Shown here: positions 16,344 through 24,424 of the stretch, piece by piece | Position numbering within the stretch: position 1 is the first letter of the stretch | Layout: every line of letters starts with the position of its first letter | Program-made: the position numbers and the translations under genes | The notes under the pieces: model-generated | What the model saw: the letters and a program-made list of their open reading frames with translations, nothing else | What the model was told of the DNA's origin: nothing | Databases searched by the model: none | Assembly (NCBI GenBank): GCA_964526675.1 | Contig: CAZGLY010000005.1 | Coordinates: 43,546-107,545 of the forward strand | Direction of reading: 5' to 3' | Source: CAZADA01 sp964526675 | GTDB taxonomy: Bacteria; Pseudomonadota; Alphaproteobacteria; Caulobacterales; Maricaulaceae | DNA length: 64,000 bases

Positions 16344-17357
16344 ATGGGGGAGGTAAGGCTCTCGCTCGACGACGCGCGCGCGCTGGTGGCGGCCGCCTTC
16401 CGCGCCAGCAACGTCTCCGCCGAGAACGCGCAGGCCACGGCGGCGGCCTTGGTCGCGGCGGAGGCCGACGGGCAGAAGGGCCATGGCCTCTCGCGGGTGT
16501 CGTCCTACGCCGCGCAAGCGCGCGCGGGCAAAGTCGCCGGCCACGCCACGCCTGCGCTGACGGAGCTCAGCCCCGTCGCGGTGGCCGTGGACGCCGGTCA
16601 TGGCTTCGCCTATCCCGCGCTCACCCTGGCGGTCGAGGCGCTGGTCCCGCGAGCGAAGGCGAATGGCGTCGCGGTGGCGAGCGTGCGTCGGTCCCACCAT
16701 TTCGGCCAGGCCGGCGCCCATGTGGAGGCCCTCGCCAATCACGGTCTCATCGGGTTCATCCACGGCAACTCCCCCAAAGCGATCGCCTTTTGGGGCGCGC
16801 GCGCCCCGGCCATGGGCACCAACCCCGTCGCCTTCGCCGCGCCGGACCCGAACGGTCCGCCGTTGGTGATTGATCTCGCGCTGTCGACCGTCGCGCGCGG
16901 CAAGATCATGGCCGCGGAAAAAGCCGGCGAGCCGATCCCCGAAGGCTGGGGGTTCGACGCCGAAGGCCGACCGACCACGAACGCGTCTGAGGCGATGAAA
17001 GGCTCCATGGCCCCCATCGGCGGCGCCAAAGGGGCGGCGATGGCGTTGATGATGGAGCTGTTGGCGGCCGGGTTGACGGGCGGTCGGTTTGGCTTCGAAG
17101 CCAGCTCGCTCTTCGACGACAAAGGCCCGCCGCCGGATTTGGGCCAGACGTTGATCGCGCTGAACCCCGAGCTTTTGTCCGGCGGCGCCTTCGCCGAACG
17201 CATGGCCACGATGATGGGCGCGATTGACGCCGCCGACGGCGCCCGTCCGCCGGGCCAGTCGCGTCTGGAGCACCGAGCGCGCGCGGCCCGTGACGGGCTT
17301 GTCATCACCGAGGCGCTGCACCGCGAGATCCTCGGCCTCGCGGGGGCGCAGGCGTGA
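16344..17357 (+). CDS. comC: (R)-sulfolactate dehydrogenase, Ldh2/MDH2 family (ComC-like)
   Basis: A 337-residue NAD(P)-dependent dehydrogenase of the malate/L-sulfolactate family, which has its own fold unlike the Rossmann lactate dehydrogenases. Landmarks are DGQKGHGLSRV, VRRSHHFGQAG with the catalytic histidine, GTNPVAFA, and KGAAMALMMELL. ComC reduces sulfopyruvate to (R)-sulfolactate. With SlcC it forms a two-enzyme racemase that feeds the R-specific SuyAB. It lies 64 bases after suyB and overlaps the exporter start. Malate or ureidoglycolate are alternative family substrates, less likely here. Confidence 0.83.
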   Translation: MGEVRLSLDDARALVAAAFRASNVSAENAQATAAALVAAEADGQKGHGLSRVSSYAAQARAGKVAGHATPALTELSPVAVAVDAGHGFAYPALTLAVEALVPRAKANGVAVASVRRSHHFGQAGAHVEALANHGLIGFIHGNSPKAIAFWGARAPAMGTNPVAFAAPDPNGPPLVIDLALSTVARGKIMAAEKAGEPIPEGWGFDAEGRPTTNASEAMKGSMAPIGGAKGAAMALMMELLAAGLTGGRFGFEASSLFDDKGPPPDLGQTLIALNPELLSGGAFAERMATMMGAIDAADGARPPGQSRLEHRARAARDGLVITEALHREILGLAGAQA

Positions 17358-18370
17358 GCATGGCCGCCGAAGCGCCAGGGCTCGCGGCGCGGGCGCGCGC
17401 GCGTTTGGATCGTTTCGGCCCTGGGCTTTTGGTGGTCTTCACCGTCGCCGCCGCCGCTCGCTTTGCGTCGGAGCATTATGGCGCGCCAGCGACGCTCTTC
17501 GCGCTTTTGATCGGCATCGCGCTGAACTTCCTGACGGAGGAGGGCGGGCGCTGCGTGCCTGGCGTTCAGCTCGCTTCCGGGCGGATGCTCAAGGTCGGCG
17601 TGGCGTTGCTCGGCGCCCGGGTGACGCTCGATCAAATCGCCAGCCTGGGGATCAAGCCGATCGTGCTGATCCCCGCATTGATCCTGCTGACGATCGGCGG
17701 CGGCGTGTTGCTCGCGCGCGTGTTCAAGCGATCGGACGCGTTTGGCTTGCTCACCGGCGGCGCGGTGGCGATTTGCGGGGCCTCCGCGGCGCTTGCGCTC
17801 TCGTCCGTCATGGCCCAGTCGGAGCAAATGCGCCGCGACACGCTCTTCACGGTCGTGGCCGTCACCTCGCTCTCGACGGTGGCGATGGTGGGCTATCCGG
17901 TGCTGTTCTCTGCGCTCGGCCTGACGGACGCGGAGATCGGCGTCCTCATTGGCGCGACCATCCACGACGTCGCCCAAGTCGTCGGCGCGGGCTACAGCGT
18001 TTCCGAAGAAGCCGGCGATGTCTCCACGTATGTGAAGCTCCTGCGGGTGGCGTGCTTGCCGGTCGTCGTCATCGCTTACGCGCTGGTGCTTCAGCGGGGC
18101 CGGACGGACGGGGCGAAGACGCCGTTTCCCTTCTTCGCGGTGGGTTTCGGCGTGATCCTCTTAGCCAACAGCGTGGGCTTGTTGCCGGAGCCGGTGCGCC
18201 AGAGCTTCGACTGGAGCGCGAGTTGGCTGCTTTTGGCGGCCATTGGCGGGCTCGGCATGAAGACGTCGTTGAAATCCATGTTCGAGCTTGGGCCCCGCCA
18301 CGCCGGCGTCGTCGTCGCGCAAACCGGGCTCTTGTTGGGCGCCGCGCTCGCCGCCGTGACCCTGATCTAG
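17354..18370 (+). CDS. suyZ: YeiH/UPF0324-family membrane protein, candidate sulfite exporter (SuyZ/CuyZ-like)
   Basis: A 338-residue integral membrane protein with about ten hydrophobic segments and the UPF0324 blocks: LLIGIALNF, LKVGVALLGARVTL, GGAVAICGASAALAL, GATIHDVAQVVGAGY and GGLGMKTSLKSM. Members next to sulfolactate or cysteate lyase genes are taken as sulfite exporters, which fits the downstream periplasmic sulfite dehydrogenase. GTG 17354 overlaps the comC stop (GTGA); ATG 17360 is an alternative start. Transport of sulfite is known only by association for this family. Confidence 0.82.
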   Translation: MSMAAEAPGLAARARARLDRFGPGLLVVFTVAAAARFASEHYGAPATLFALLIGIALNFLTEEGGRCVPGVQLASGRMLKVGVALLGARVTLDQIASLGIKPIVLIPALILLTIGGGVLLARVFKRSDAFGLLTGGAVAICGASAALALSSVMAQSEQMRRDTLFTVVAVTSLSTVAMVGYPVLFSALGLTDAEIGVLIGATIHDVAQVVGAGYSVSEEAGDVSTYVKLLRVACLPVVVIAYALVLQRGRTDGAKTPFPFFAVGFGVILLANSVGLLPEPVRQSFDWSASWLLLAAIGGLGMKTSLKSMFELGPRHAGVVVAQTGLLLGAALAAVTLI

Positions 18371-18394
18371 CCGCAGCACAAAGGACGCGCGCTT

Positions 18395-19321
18395 ATGGCC
18401 GACATTGTCGTCAGCGAATTCATGGACGAAACCGCCGCCCGCGACGGCTTCGCCGGCCGCGATCTGCTGTTCGACCCCACGCTCGTCGACGACGCCGCGC
18501 GTCTTCACGCCGCCGTGGCTGACGCGCGCGCCCTGATCGTGCGCAACCGCACCCAGGTGCGCGGGGCGTTGCTGGACGCCGCCGAGAACTTGAGGGTCGT
18601 CGGCCGGCTGGGCGTCGGCCTCGACAACATCGACATGAACGCCTGCGCCGCGCGCGGGATCGCGGTGCGCCCGGCGACGGGCGCGAACAACCTCTCGGTT
18701 GCGGAGTATGTGATCACGGCGGCGCTGATGCTGCTGCGCGGCGCGTGGACCGCCACCGGCCCCGTCGCCGCGGGAGACTGGCCGCGCAACGCCCTCATCG
18801 GGCGCGAAGCCTCAGGCAAGACGCTTGGCCTTGTGGGCTATGGCGCGATCGCGCGCGAAACCGCCAGCCGCGCTCAGGCGCTGGGCATGGCGACCATCGC
18901 CTATGACCCGTTCTTGGCGACGGATGATCCCGCCTGGGGCGCGACCCGGTCCGTCTCACTGGAGGCGCTGCTTGCGGAGGCGGACGCGGTGAGCCTGCAC
19001 GTGCCGCTGACGCCGGAGACACGTCACGTCATCGGGGCGGAGGCGCTCAGCGCCATGAAGTCCGACGCCGTGCTGATCAACGCCGCCCGGGGCGGAGTGG
19101 TGGACGAGACGGCGTTGGCGGCCGCCGTGCGCGCCGGCCAGCTCGGCGGCGCGGCGCTCGACGTGTTTGAGAACGAGCCCCTGACAGGCGAAGGGGGTGC
19201 GGCCTTTTCCGGCTTGCCCAACGTGATCCTCACCCCCCACATTGCCGGCGTGACAGAGGAATCAAACGTCCGCGTCAGCCGGGTGACGGTCGCCAACGTG
19301 CTCGCCGTCCTCGACGCCTAA
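18395..19321 (+). CDS. slcC: (S)-sulfolactate dehydrogenase candidate, D-2-hydroxyacid dehydrogenase family (SlcC-like)
   Basis: A 308-residue NAD-dependent D-isomer-specific 2-hydroxyacid dehydrogenase, related to phosphoglycerate dehydrogenase but without its ACT domain. Landmarks: NNLSVAEYVI, the nucleotide-binding GLVGYGAIARETA, INAARGGVVDE with the catalytic arginine, FENEPL with the Glu, and TPHIAG with the His. SlcC oxidises (S)-sulfolactate to sulfopyruvate. It starts 25 bases after the exporter gene and ends the recognisable plus-strand sulfolactate block. The substrate is inferred from context; 3-phosphoglycerate and hydroxypyruvate are family alternatives. Confidence 0.8.
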   Translation: MADIVVSEFMDETAARDGFAGRDLLFDPTLVDDAARLHAAVADARALIVRNRTQVRGALLDAAENLRVVGRLGVGLDNIDMNACAARGIAVRPATGANNLSVAEYVITAALMLLRGAWTATGPVAAGDWPRNALIGREASGKTLGLVGYGAIARETASRAQALGMATIAYDPFLATDDPAWGATRSVSLEALLAEADAVSLHVPLTPETRHVIGAEALSAMKSDAVLINAARGGVVDETALAAAVRAGQLGGAALDVFENEPLTGEGGAAFSGLPNVILTPHIAGVTEESNVRVSRVTVANVLAVLDA

Positions 19322-19366
19322 GCGCGTCGCGCGCCCTACGCACGCGGGAACACGGCGGTCCTGGGC

Positions 19367-22300
19367 ATGGAGCCATTGCAAGCCTTACGCGCTGGCGTCC
19401 GCGCGCGCCACCGCGCGTCGGAGGCGGATCTGGTCGCGGACCTGATCGCGCAAGCCGGCCTTGATGCGGAAACCCGCGGCCGAATCGCGACGCGCGCCAC
19501 GGGTTTGGTGGAAGCCATCCGCGCTGACGGCCGCCCAGGGCTGATGGAGGTGTTCCTCGCGGAATATGGCCTCTCCACCAAGGAGGGCGTCGCCCTCATG
19601 TGCTTGGCGGAGGCGCTCTTGCGCGTGCCGGACGCCGACACCATCGACGCGTTGATCGAAGACAAAATCGCTCCCTCGGCCTGGGGCGCGCATTTGGGCC
19701 GCTCCAGCTCGCCCTTGGTGAACGCGTCCACCTGGGCGCTGATGTTCACCGGCGCCGTGTTGCGCGAGGGCGAGGGCGACACCGTCGCTCAAACGTTGCG
19801 CAGTCTGGTCAAACGCGTGGGCGAGCCCGTCATTCGCGCGGCGGTGACGCGTGCGATGAAGGAGCTGGGCGGGCATTTCGTGCTCGGCGAGACCATTGAG
19901 GGCGCGCTGTCGCGTGCTGCGGCCGACGCGGCGAAAGGGTTCTCGCATTCCTACGACATGCTCGGCGAAGCGGCGCTCACGGCGGGCGACGCGGAGGCCT
20001 ATTACGACGCCTATCGCGGCGCGATCGCCACTCTGGGCGCGCGGGCGCGCGCGACGGACATTCGCGACAACCCAGGGATCTCCATCAAGCTGTCAGCGCT
20101 CCACCCCCGGTATGAGTTCGCCCAGCGCGAGCGTGTCCTGCGCGAGCTGACGCCGTGGGTGTTGACCCTGGCGCTGGACGCGAAAGCAGGCGGCCTCGGC
20201 CTCAACATCGACGCGGAGGAGGCTGATCGCCTTGATCTGTCGCTCGACCTTGTGGATGCGGTGCTGCGCGATCCGCGGTTGGCCGGCTGGGACGGCTTCG
20301 GCGTCGTGGTCCAGGCCTACGGCAAGCGCGCGTCCGCGGTGATCGATTGGCTCTACGCCCTCGCAGGCGCCGTGGATCGGCGCATCATGGTGCGCCTCGT
20401 CAAGGGGGCTTATTGGGACACGGAGGTTAAGCGCGCTCAGGTCGATGGCGTCGCGGATTTTCCGGTCTTCACGCGCAAAGCCGCCACCGACATCGCGTTC
20501 ATCGCTTGCGCCAAGAAACTCTTGGGCATGACGGACCGGATCTACCCCCAATTCGCCACGCACAACGCCCATGCGGTCGCCGCCGTGCTGGAGCTTGCGC
20601 GCGATCGCAACGCCTTTGAGTTTCAGCGCCTCCACGGCATGGGAGAGACGTTGCATCGGTTGGTTCATGACGCGCAACGGACGCGCTGCCGCATCTACGC
20701 GCCGGTGGGCGCGCACCGCGATTTGCTCGCCTACCTTGTGCGGCGGTTGCTGGAAAACGGCGCCAATTCCTCGTTCGTGAATCAGATTTTGGACGACCGG
20801 GTGTCGGCGGACGACGTGGCCGCCGATCCGTTCGCCGCGTGGGACGAGCCGGTCTCCGACGCCGCGGCGATCGCGCCGCCGCCGGCGCTGTGGGGCTCGC
20901 GGCTCAACGCGCGGGGCTGGGACCTCCAAAACACGGAGGATTGCGCCGCGTTCGACGCCGCGCGCGCGCCCTTTCGCCAGGACTTGTGGCGGGCCGCTCC
21001 CATTCTCGCGGATGGGGCGAACGCGCCGCGCGGCGGTGAAGACGCCGCCGCCCACGCCATCGCCAATCCGGCGGATCTGGCGGACATTGTAGGCTATGTG
21101 CGTGACGCGACGTCAGCCGACGTGGAGGCGGCGCTTGAGGCCGCCCGACCGTGGACGGGCGCGGCGATCGGCGGCCGCGCGGATGTTCTGCGTCGCGCGG
21201 CCGACCTTTACGAAGCGCGCCACGGCGAGATTTTCGCCCTCTTAGCGCGCGAGGCGGGAAAGACCGGCGCGGACGCCGTGGCGGAGCTGCGCGAGGCGGT
21301 CGATTTCCTGCGCTACTACGCGGCGGAGGGTGACCGCCAGGATCACGCTGGGGGGCGCGAGCCCTGGGGCGTGTTCGCCTGCATCTCGCCGTGGAACTTC
21401 CCGTTGGCCATCTTCACCGGCCAGATCGCGGCCGCGCTCACGGCTGGCAATGGCGTGATCGCCAAGCCGGCGGAGCAAACGCCGCTCATCGCCGCGTTTG
21501 CGACGGGCCTCCTGCATGAGGCCGGGGTTCCGCGCGCGGCGCTTCAACTGCTGCCCGGACCCGGCGCGGCTGTTGGCGCGGCGCTCACGGCGGATGCGCG
21601 CATCGCGGGCGTGTGCTTCACCGGCTCGACCGCCACGGCTCAGGCGATAAACCGCGCTATGGCCCAGGGCCTCGACCCCGCTGCGCCGCTCATTGCGGAA
21701 ACGGGCGGGATCAACGCCATGATCGTCGATTCCACCGCTTTGCTGGAGCAGGCGGTGCGCGACGTCGTGGCGTCCGCCTTTCGCTCCGCCGGCCAAAGGT
21801 GTTCGGCGCTGCGCATGCTCTACGTCCAGGCCGACATCGCCGACGCGTTCAAGGAGATGCTGTTCGGCGCGATGGACGAACTCCGCCTTGGCGATCCGTG
21901 GGATCTGGCCGTGGATGTCGGTCCTGTGATCACGGAGGCCGCGTGCGCGGACCAGGAGGCGCACATCGCCGCCGCCGCGCGCGAGGGCCGCCTGCTGAAG
22001 CGGGTGGAGCCGCCAACCGCGTCCGGCTCGGGCCACATCGTGCCGCCTGCCGTGATCGCCGTTTCGGGCATAGACGATGTTGAGCGGGAGGTGTTCGGGC
22101 CGGTCCTGCATGTGGCGACGTTCCGCGCGGAGGATCTGGCGACCGTCCTGCGCGCCGTCAATGGCCGCGGCTACGGTCTCACCTTTGGCTTGCACACCCG
22201 CATTGATGATCGGGTGGAGGCGGTGGTGCGGTCGCTGAACGTCGGCAATACGTACGTCAATCGGAACCAAATCGGCGCGATTGTGGGCTCCCAACCCTTT

Positions 22301-22900
22301 GGCGGGGAGGGCCTGTCCGGCACGGGCCCTAAGGCCGGCGGCCCGGACTATCTGCCCCGCTTTGTCCGCGCCGCGACCCGCCGTTCGACCGACGCCCGCT
22401 GGGACGACGGGACGCCGAGCGATCCGGCGGCGGTTCAAGCGGCGCTCGACGCCTTGGCGCCGCCCTCGCGCGCGCCGTTGGGGGACGCCGTCGTTATGCC
22501 GGGCCCCACCGGCGAGTCCAACCGCCTGACGCGTCATCCCCGGGGCGTCGTCTTGTGCCTCGGACCAACGGCGGCGGATGCGGCCGCACAACGAGCGATC
22601 GCCGAAGACGGCGGCTGCCGCGCGCTGGCTGTTGCGGCGGGGTGGGACGGTCCGGGCGGCGTCGCGGGCGGTCTGGATCCCGAAGCGTTGGCGGCGCTTC
22701 GCGGCTTTGACGCCGTCGTCCATTGGGGTTCGCGCGCGGACCAAGAACGCGCGCGCCACGCGCTCGCCCGCCGTGACGGGCCCGTCATCCCGCTGCTGAC
22801 GGAGGCGGACTTTGCCCCGCGCTGCGTTGTTGAGCGGCATCTCTGCGTGGACACGACCGCGGCCGGCGGCGACGCCGCGTTGCTCGCCCGCAGCGCTTAG
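19367..22900 (+). CDS. putA: Bifunctional proline dehydrogenase / P5C dehydrogenase (PutA)
   Basis: A 1177-residue cytoplasmic or membrane-associated enzyme that oxidises proline to glutamate. The proline dehydrogenase barrel occupies about 170-480, with the FAD-site motif RLVKGAYWDTEVKRAQ near 343-358 and HNAHAVA after it. The aldehyde dehydrogenase domain covers about 580-1020, with C812 in AGQRCSALR. SQPFGGEGLSGTGPKAGGP is typical of PutA. There is no N-terminal ribbon-helix-helix domain, so unlike E. coli PutA it should not regulate its own transcription. It starts 45 bases after slcC and may read through from that operon, though its function is unrelated to sulfonates. Confidence 0.95.
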   Translation: MEPLQALRAGVRARHRASEADLVADLIAQAGLDAETRGRIATRATGLVEAIRADGRPGLMEVFLAEYGLSTKEGVALMCLAEALLRVPDADTIDALIEDKIAPSAWGAHLGRSSSPLVNASTWALMFTGAVLREGEGDTVAQTLRSLVKRVGEPVIRAAVTRAMKELGGHFVLGETIEGALSRAAADAAKGFSHSYDMLGEAALTAGDAEAYYDAYRGAIATLGARARATDIRDNPGISIKLSALHPRYEFAQRERVLRELTPWVLTLALDAKAGGLGLNIDAEEADRLDLSLDLVDAVLRDPRLAGWDGFGVVVQAYGKRASAVIDWLYALAGAVDRRIMVRLVKGAYWDTEVKRAQVDGVADFPVFTRKAATDIAFIACAKKLLGMTDRIYPQFATHNAHAVAAVLELARDRNAFEFQRLHGMGETLHRLVHDAQRTRCRIYAPVGAHRDLLAYLVRRLLENGANSSFVNQILDDRVSADDVAADPFAAWDEPVSDAAAIAPPPALWGSRLNARGWDLQNTEDCAAFDAARAPFRQDLWRAAPILADGANAPRGGEDAAAHAIANPADLADIVGYVRDATSADVEAALEAARPWTGAAIGGRADVLRRAADLYEARHGEIFALLAREAGKTGADAVAELREAVDFLRYYAAEGDRQDHAGGREPWGVFACISPWNFPLAIFTGQIAAALTAGNGVIAKPAEQTPLIAAFATGLLHEAGVPRAALQLLPGPGAAVGAALTADARIAGVCFTGSTATAQAINRAMAQGLDPAAPLIAETGGINAMIVDSTALLEQAVRDVVASAFRSAGQRCSALRMLYVQADIADAFKEMLFGAMDELRLGDPWDLAVDVGPVITEAACADQEAHIAAAAREGRLLKRVEPPTASGSGHIVPPAVIAVSGIDDVEREVFGPVLHVATFRAEDLATVLRAVNGRGYGLTFGLHTRIDDRVEAVVRSLNVGNTYVNRNQIGAIVGSQPFGGEGLSGTGPKAGGPDYLPRFVRAATRRSTDARWDDGTPSDPAAVQAALDALAPPSRAPLGDAVVMPGPTGESNRLTRHPRGVVLCLGPTAADAAAQRAIAEDGGCRALAVAAGWDGPGGVAGGLDPEALAALRGFDAVVHWGSRADQERARHALARRDGPVIPLLTEADFAPRCVVERHLCVDTTAAGGDAALLARSA

Positions 22901-23039
22901 ACCCGGCGGTCGGCGCCGTCGCAACGCGCGATGACGGCGTGCGACGCAGCATTCGTCCATCTTTTTTCCGCGCGTTGTGCGCTAACCTTAACTCCTGAGC
23001 GTGTAAGCGCCTCAGCGCGGGAGAGAGGGTGAGCGCAGC

Positions 23040-24392
23040 ATGCTGCAGCGGAAATACAATCTCAGCCAACACGGCGATCGCGAGCGCCTCGTCAACGAGG
23101 CGCATTCGCGCCCGGCCCAATCCGTTCCCAAGGCGGCGCAGATTTCGCTGCTGGTCATGCTCTCCAGTGAATCCACCGACGCCGCCAGCGTGGATCGCGC
23201 CCATGTGGTGGACCTCGCACGCCGGGTGGGCGCGCCGGAGCCGGCGCCGGACTCCCGCCACCACGTGATCGACACCGGCGTGGCCATCGTGGTGTGGGAG
23301 CGGCACACGGAATTCTCCACCTACACGTTTTACCGCGCCCCGCCGGGGGAGGCGCCGGGCGATGAGACGGCGCTGGCCGCTGTCTCCGATGAGTGGGTGT
23401 CGGGCGTCTCGGGCGAGGTGCTGGCGGCGATGCACCTGTCGGTGATCCCCAGCGTTGAAGGCGGGTTGGACGAGAACGCCGCACGCGCGGCGTTCGGCCG
23501 CGACGACTACGCCGCCAGCCGGGTGCGCGGCGCCACCGCCAGCGTGGCCGCGGACTTCCGTCTTCACGGCGACGGCTTCTCGCGCATGCTGTTGTTTGAT
23601 TCCACGCCGAACGATCAGATGCGCGGCCGGTTGATTCAAAAGCTCATCGAGATCGAAACCTACCGCCTGGCGGCCCTGTTGGCGCTGCCGGCGGCGCGCG
23701 ACGCGCAGCCCGTGATGGCGCGGCTCGAAGCCGAGGTGGACGCCATGTCGGAGCGCATCGCCGCGCCGCCGCACATGACGAAGGACCGCGATCTCCTCCA
23801 ACGCTTGTCCCGCCTCGCCGGGGAGACGGAGGCGCTGACAGCCCGCTCGGCGTTTCGGTTTGCGGCGTCCGCCGCTTATCACCGCATTGTCCAGGAGCGC
23901 ATCACCCGCCTGCGCGAGGAGCGCATTCCCGGCCATGAGCGCTTTGAGGTCTTCATGGAGCGCCGGCTCGCGCCGGCCATGCGCACGTGCGAGTCGATGG
24001 CCGCGCGCCAGGCGCGTTTGGCCGCGCGCATTGATCGGGCCGTGCGTTTGCTTGCAGCGCGCGTGGACGTTCAGGTCGAGGAGCAGAACGCGCGGCTGCT
24101 GCTGTCCATGAACCGACGCGCGCAAACGCAATTGCGCTTGCAGGAAACGGTGGAGGGGCTGTCGACCGTCGCCATCACCTACTATGGCGTTGGCTTGATC
24201 GCCTATGTGGCGAAGGGAATCGCGGCGGCGGGCGCGAGCTGGCTGAACCCCACCGTGGCGGCGGCTCTGGCGGCGCCGGCGATGTTCGCGGGCGTGTGGT
24301 ACGGGCTGCGCCGCGTGCGCGCCAGCCTCCATCGCGAGCCGGAACCGCCGGTCCTAATCGTGGACGAGCGGGAAGACCCCCCATCCACCTAA
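23040..24392 (+). CDS. DUF3422 family membrane-anchored protein
   Basis: A 450-residue protein of the conserved DUF3422 family. The N-terminus has the family pattern (LSQHGDRERLVNEAHSRPAQ), the middle is an alpha-helical, charged region, and two hydrophobic segments near the C-terminus (about 378-396 and 403-420) anchor it in the membrane. No catalytic motif is evident and the function is unknown. The start is ATG 23040, preceded by GGGAGAGAGGGTGAG. It stands alone between putA and the convergent ybbP-like gene. Confidence 0.85.
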   Translation: MLQRKYNLSQHGDRERLVNEAHSRPAQSVPKAAQISLLVMLSSESTDAASVDRAHVVDLARRVGAPEPAPDSRHHVIDTGVAIVVWERHTEFSTYTFYRAPPGEAPGDETALAAVSDEWVSGVSGEVLAAMHLSVIPSVEGGLDENAARAAFGRDDYAASRVRGATASVAADFRLHGDGFSRMLLFDSTPNDQMRGRLIQKLIEIETYRLAALLALPAARDAQPVMARLEAEVDAMSERIAAPPHMTKDRDLLQRLSRLAGETEALTARSAFRFAASAAYHRIVQERITRLREERIPGHERFEVFMERRLAPAMRTCESMAARQARLAARIDRAVRLLAARVDVQVEEQNARLLLSMNRRAQTQLRLQETVEGLSTVAITYYGVGLIAYVAKGIAAAGASWLNPTVAAALAAPAMFAGVWYGLRRVRASLHREPEPPVLIVDEREDPPST

Positions 24393-24424
24393 GTCGACCT
24401 GGGTCGCCCTAAGATCTGTCCGCG

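Noticed and set aside
15116..16438. A 440-codon minus-strand open frame opposite suyB
   Set aside because: It is a shadow of suyB: the plus strand carries conserved cysteine and nucleotide motifs, the minus frame none.
22917..22966. CGTCGCA/TGCGACG inverted repeat after putA as a terminator
   Set aside because: The loop is 16 bases and the T-run begins about 14 bases beyond the stem, too far for an intrinsic terminator.
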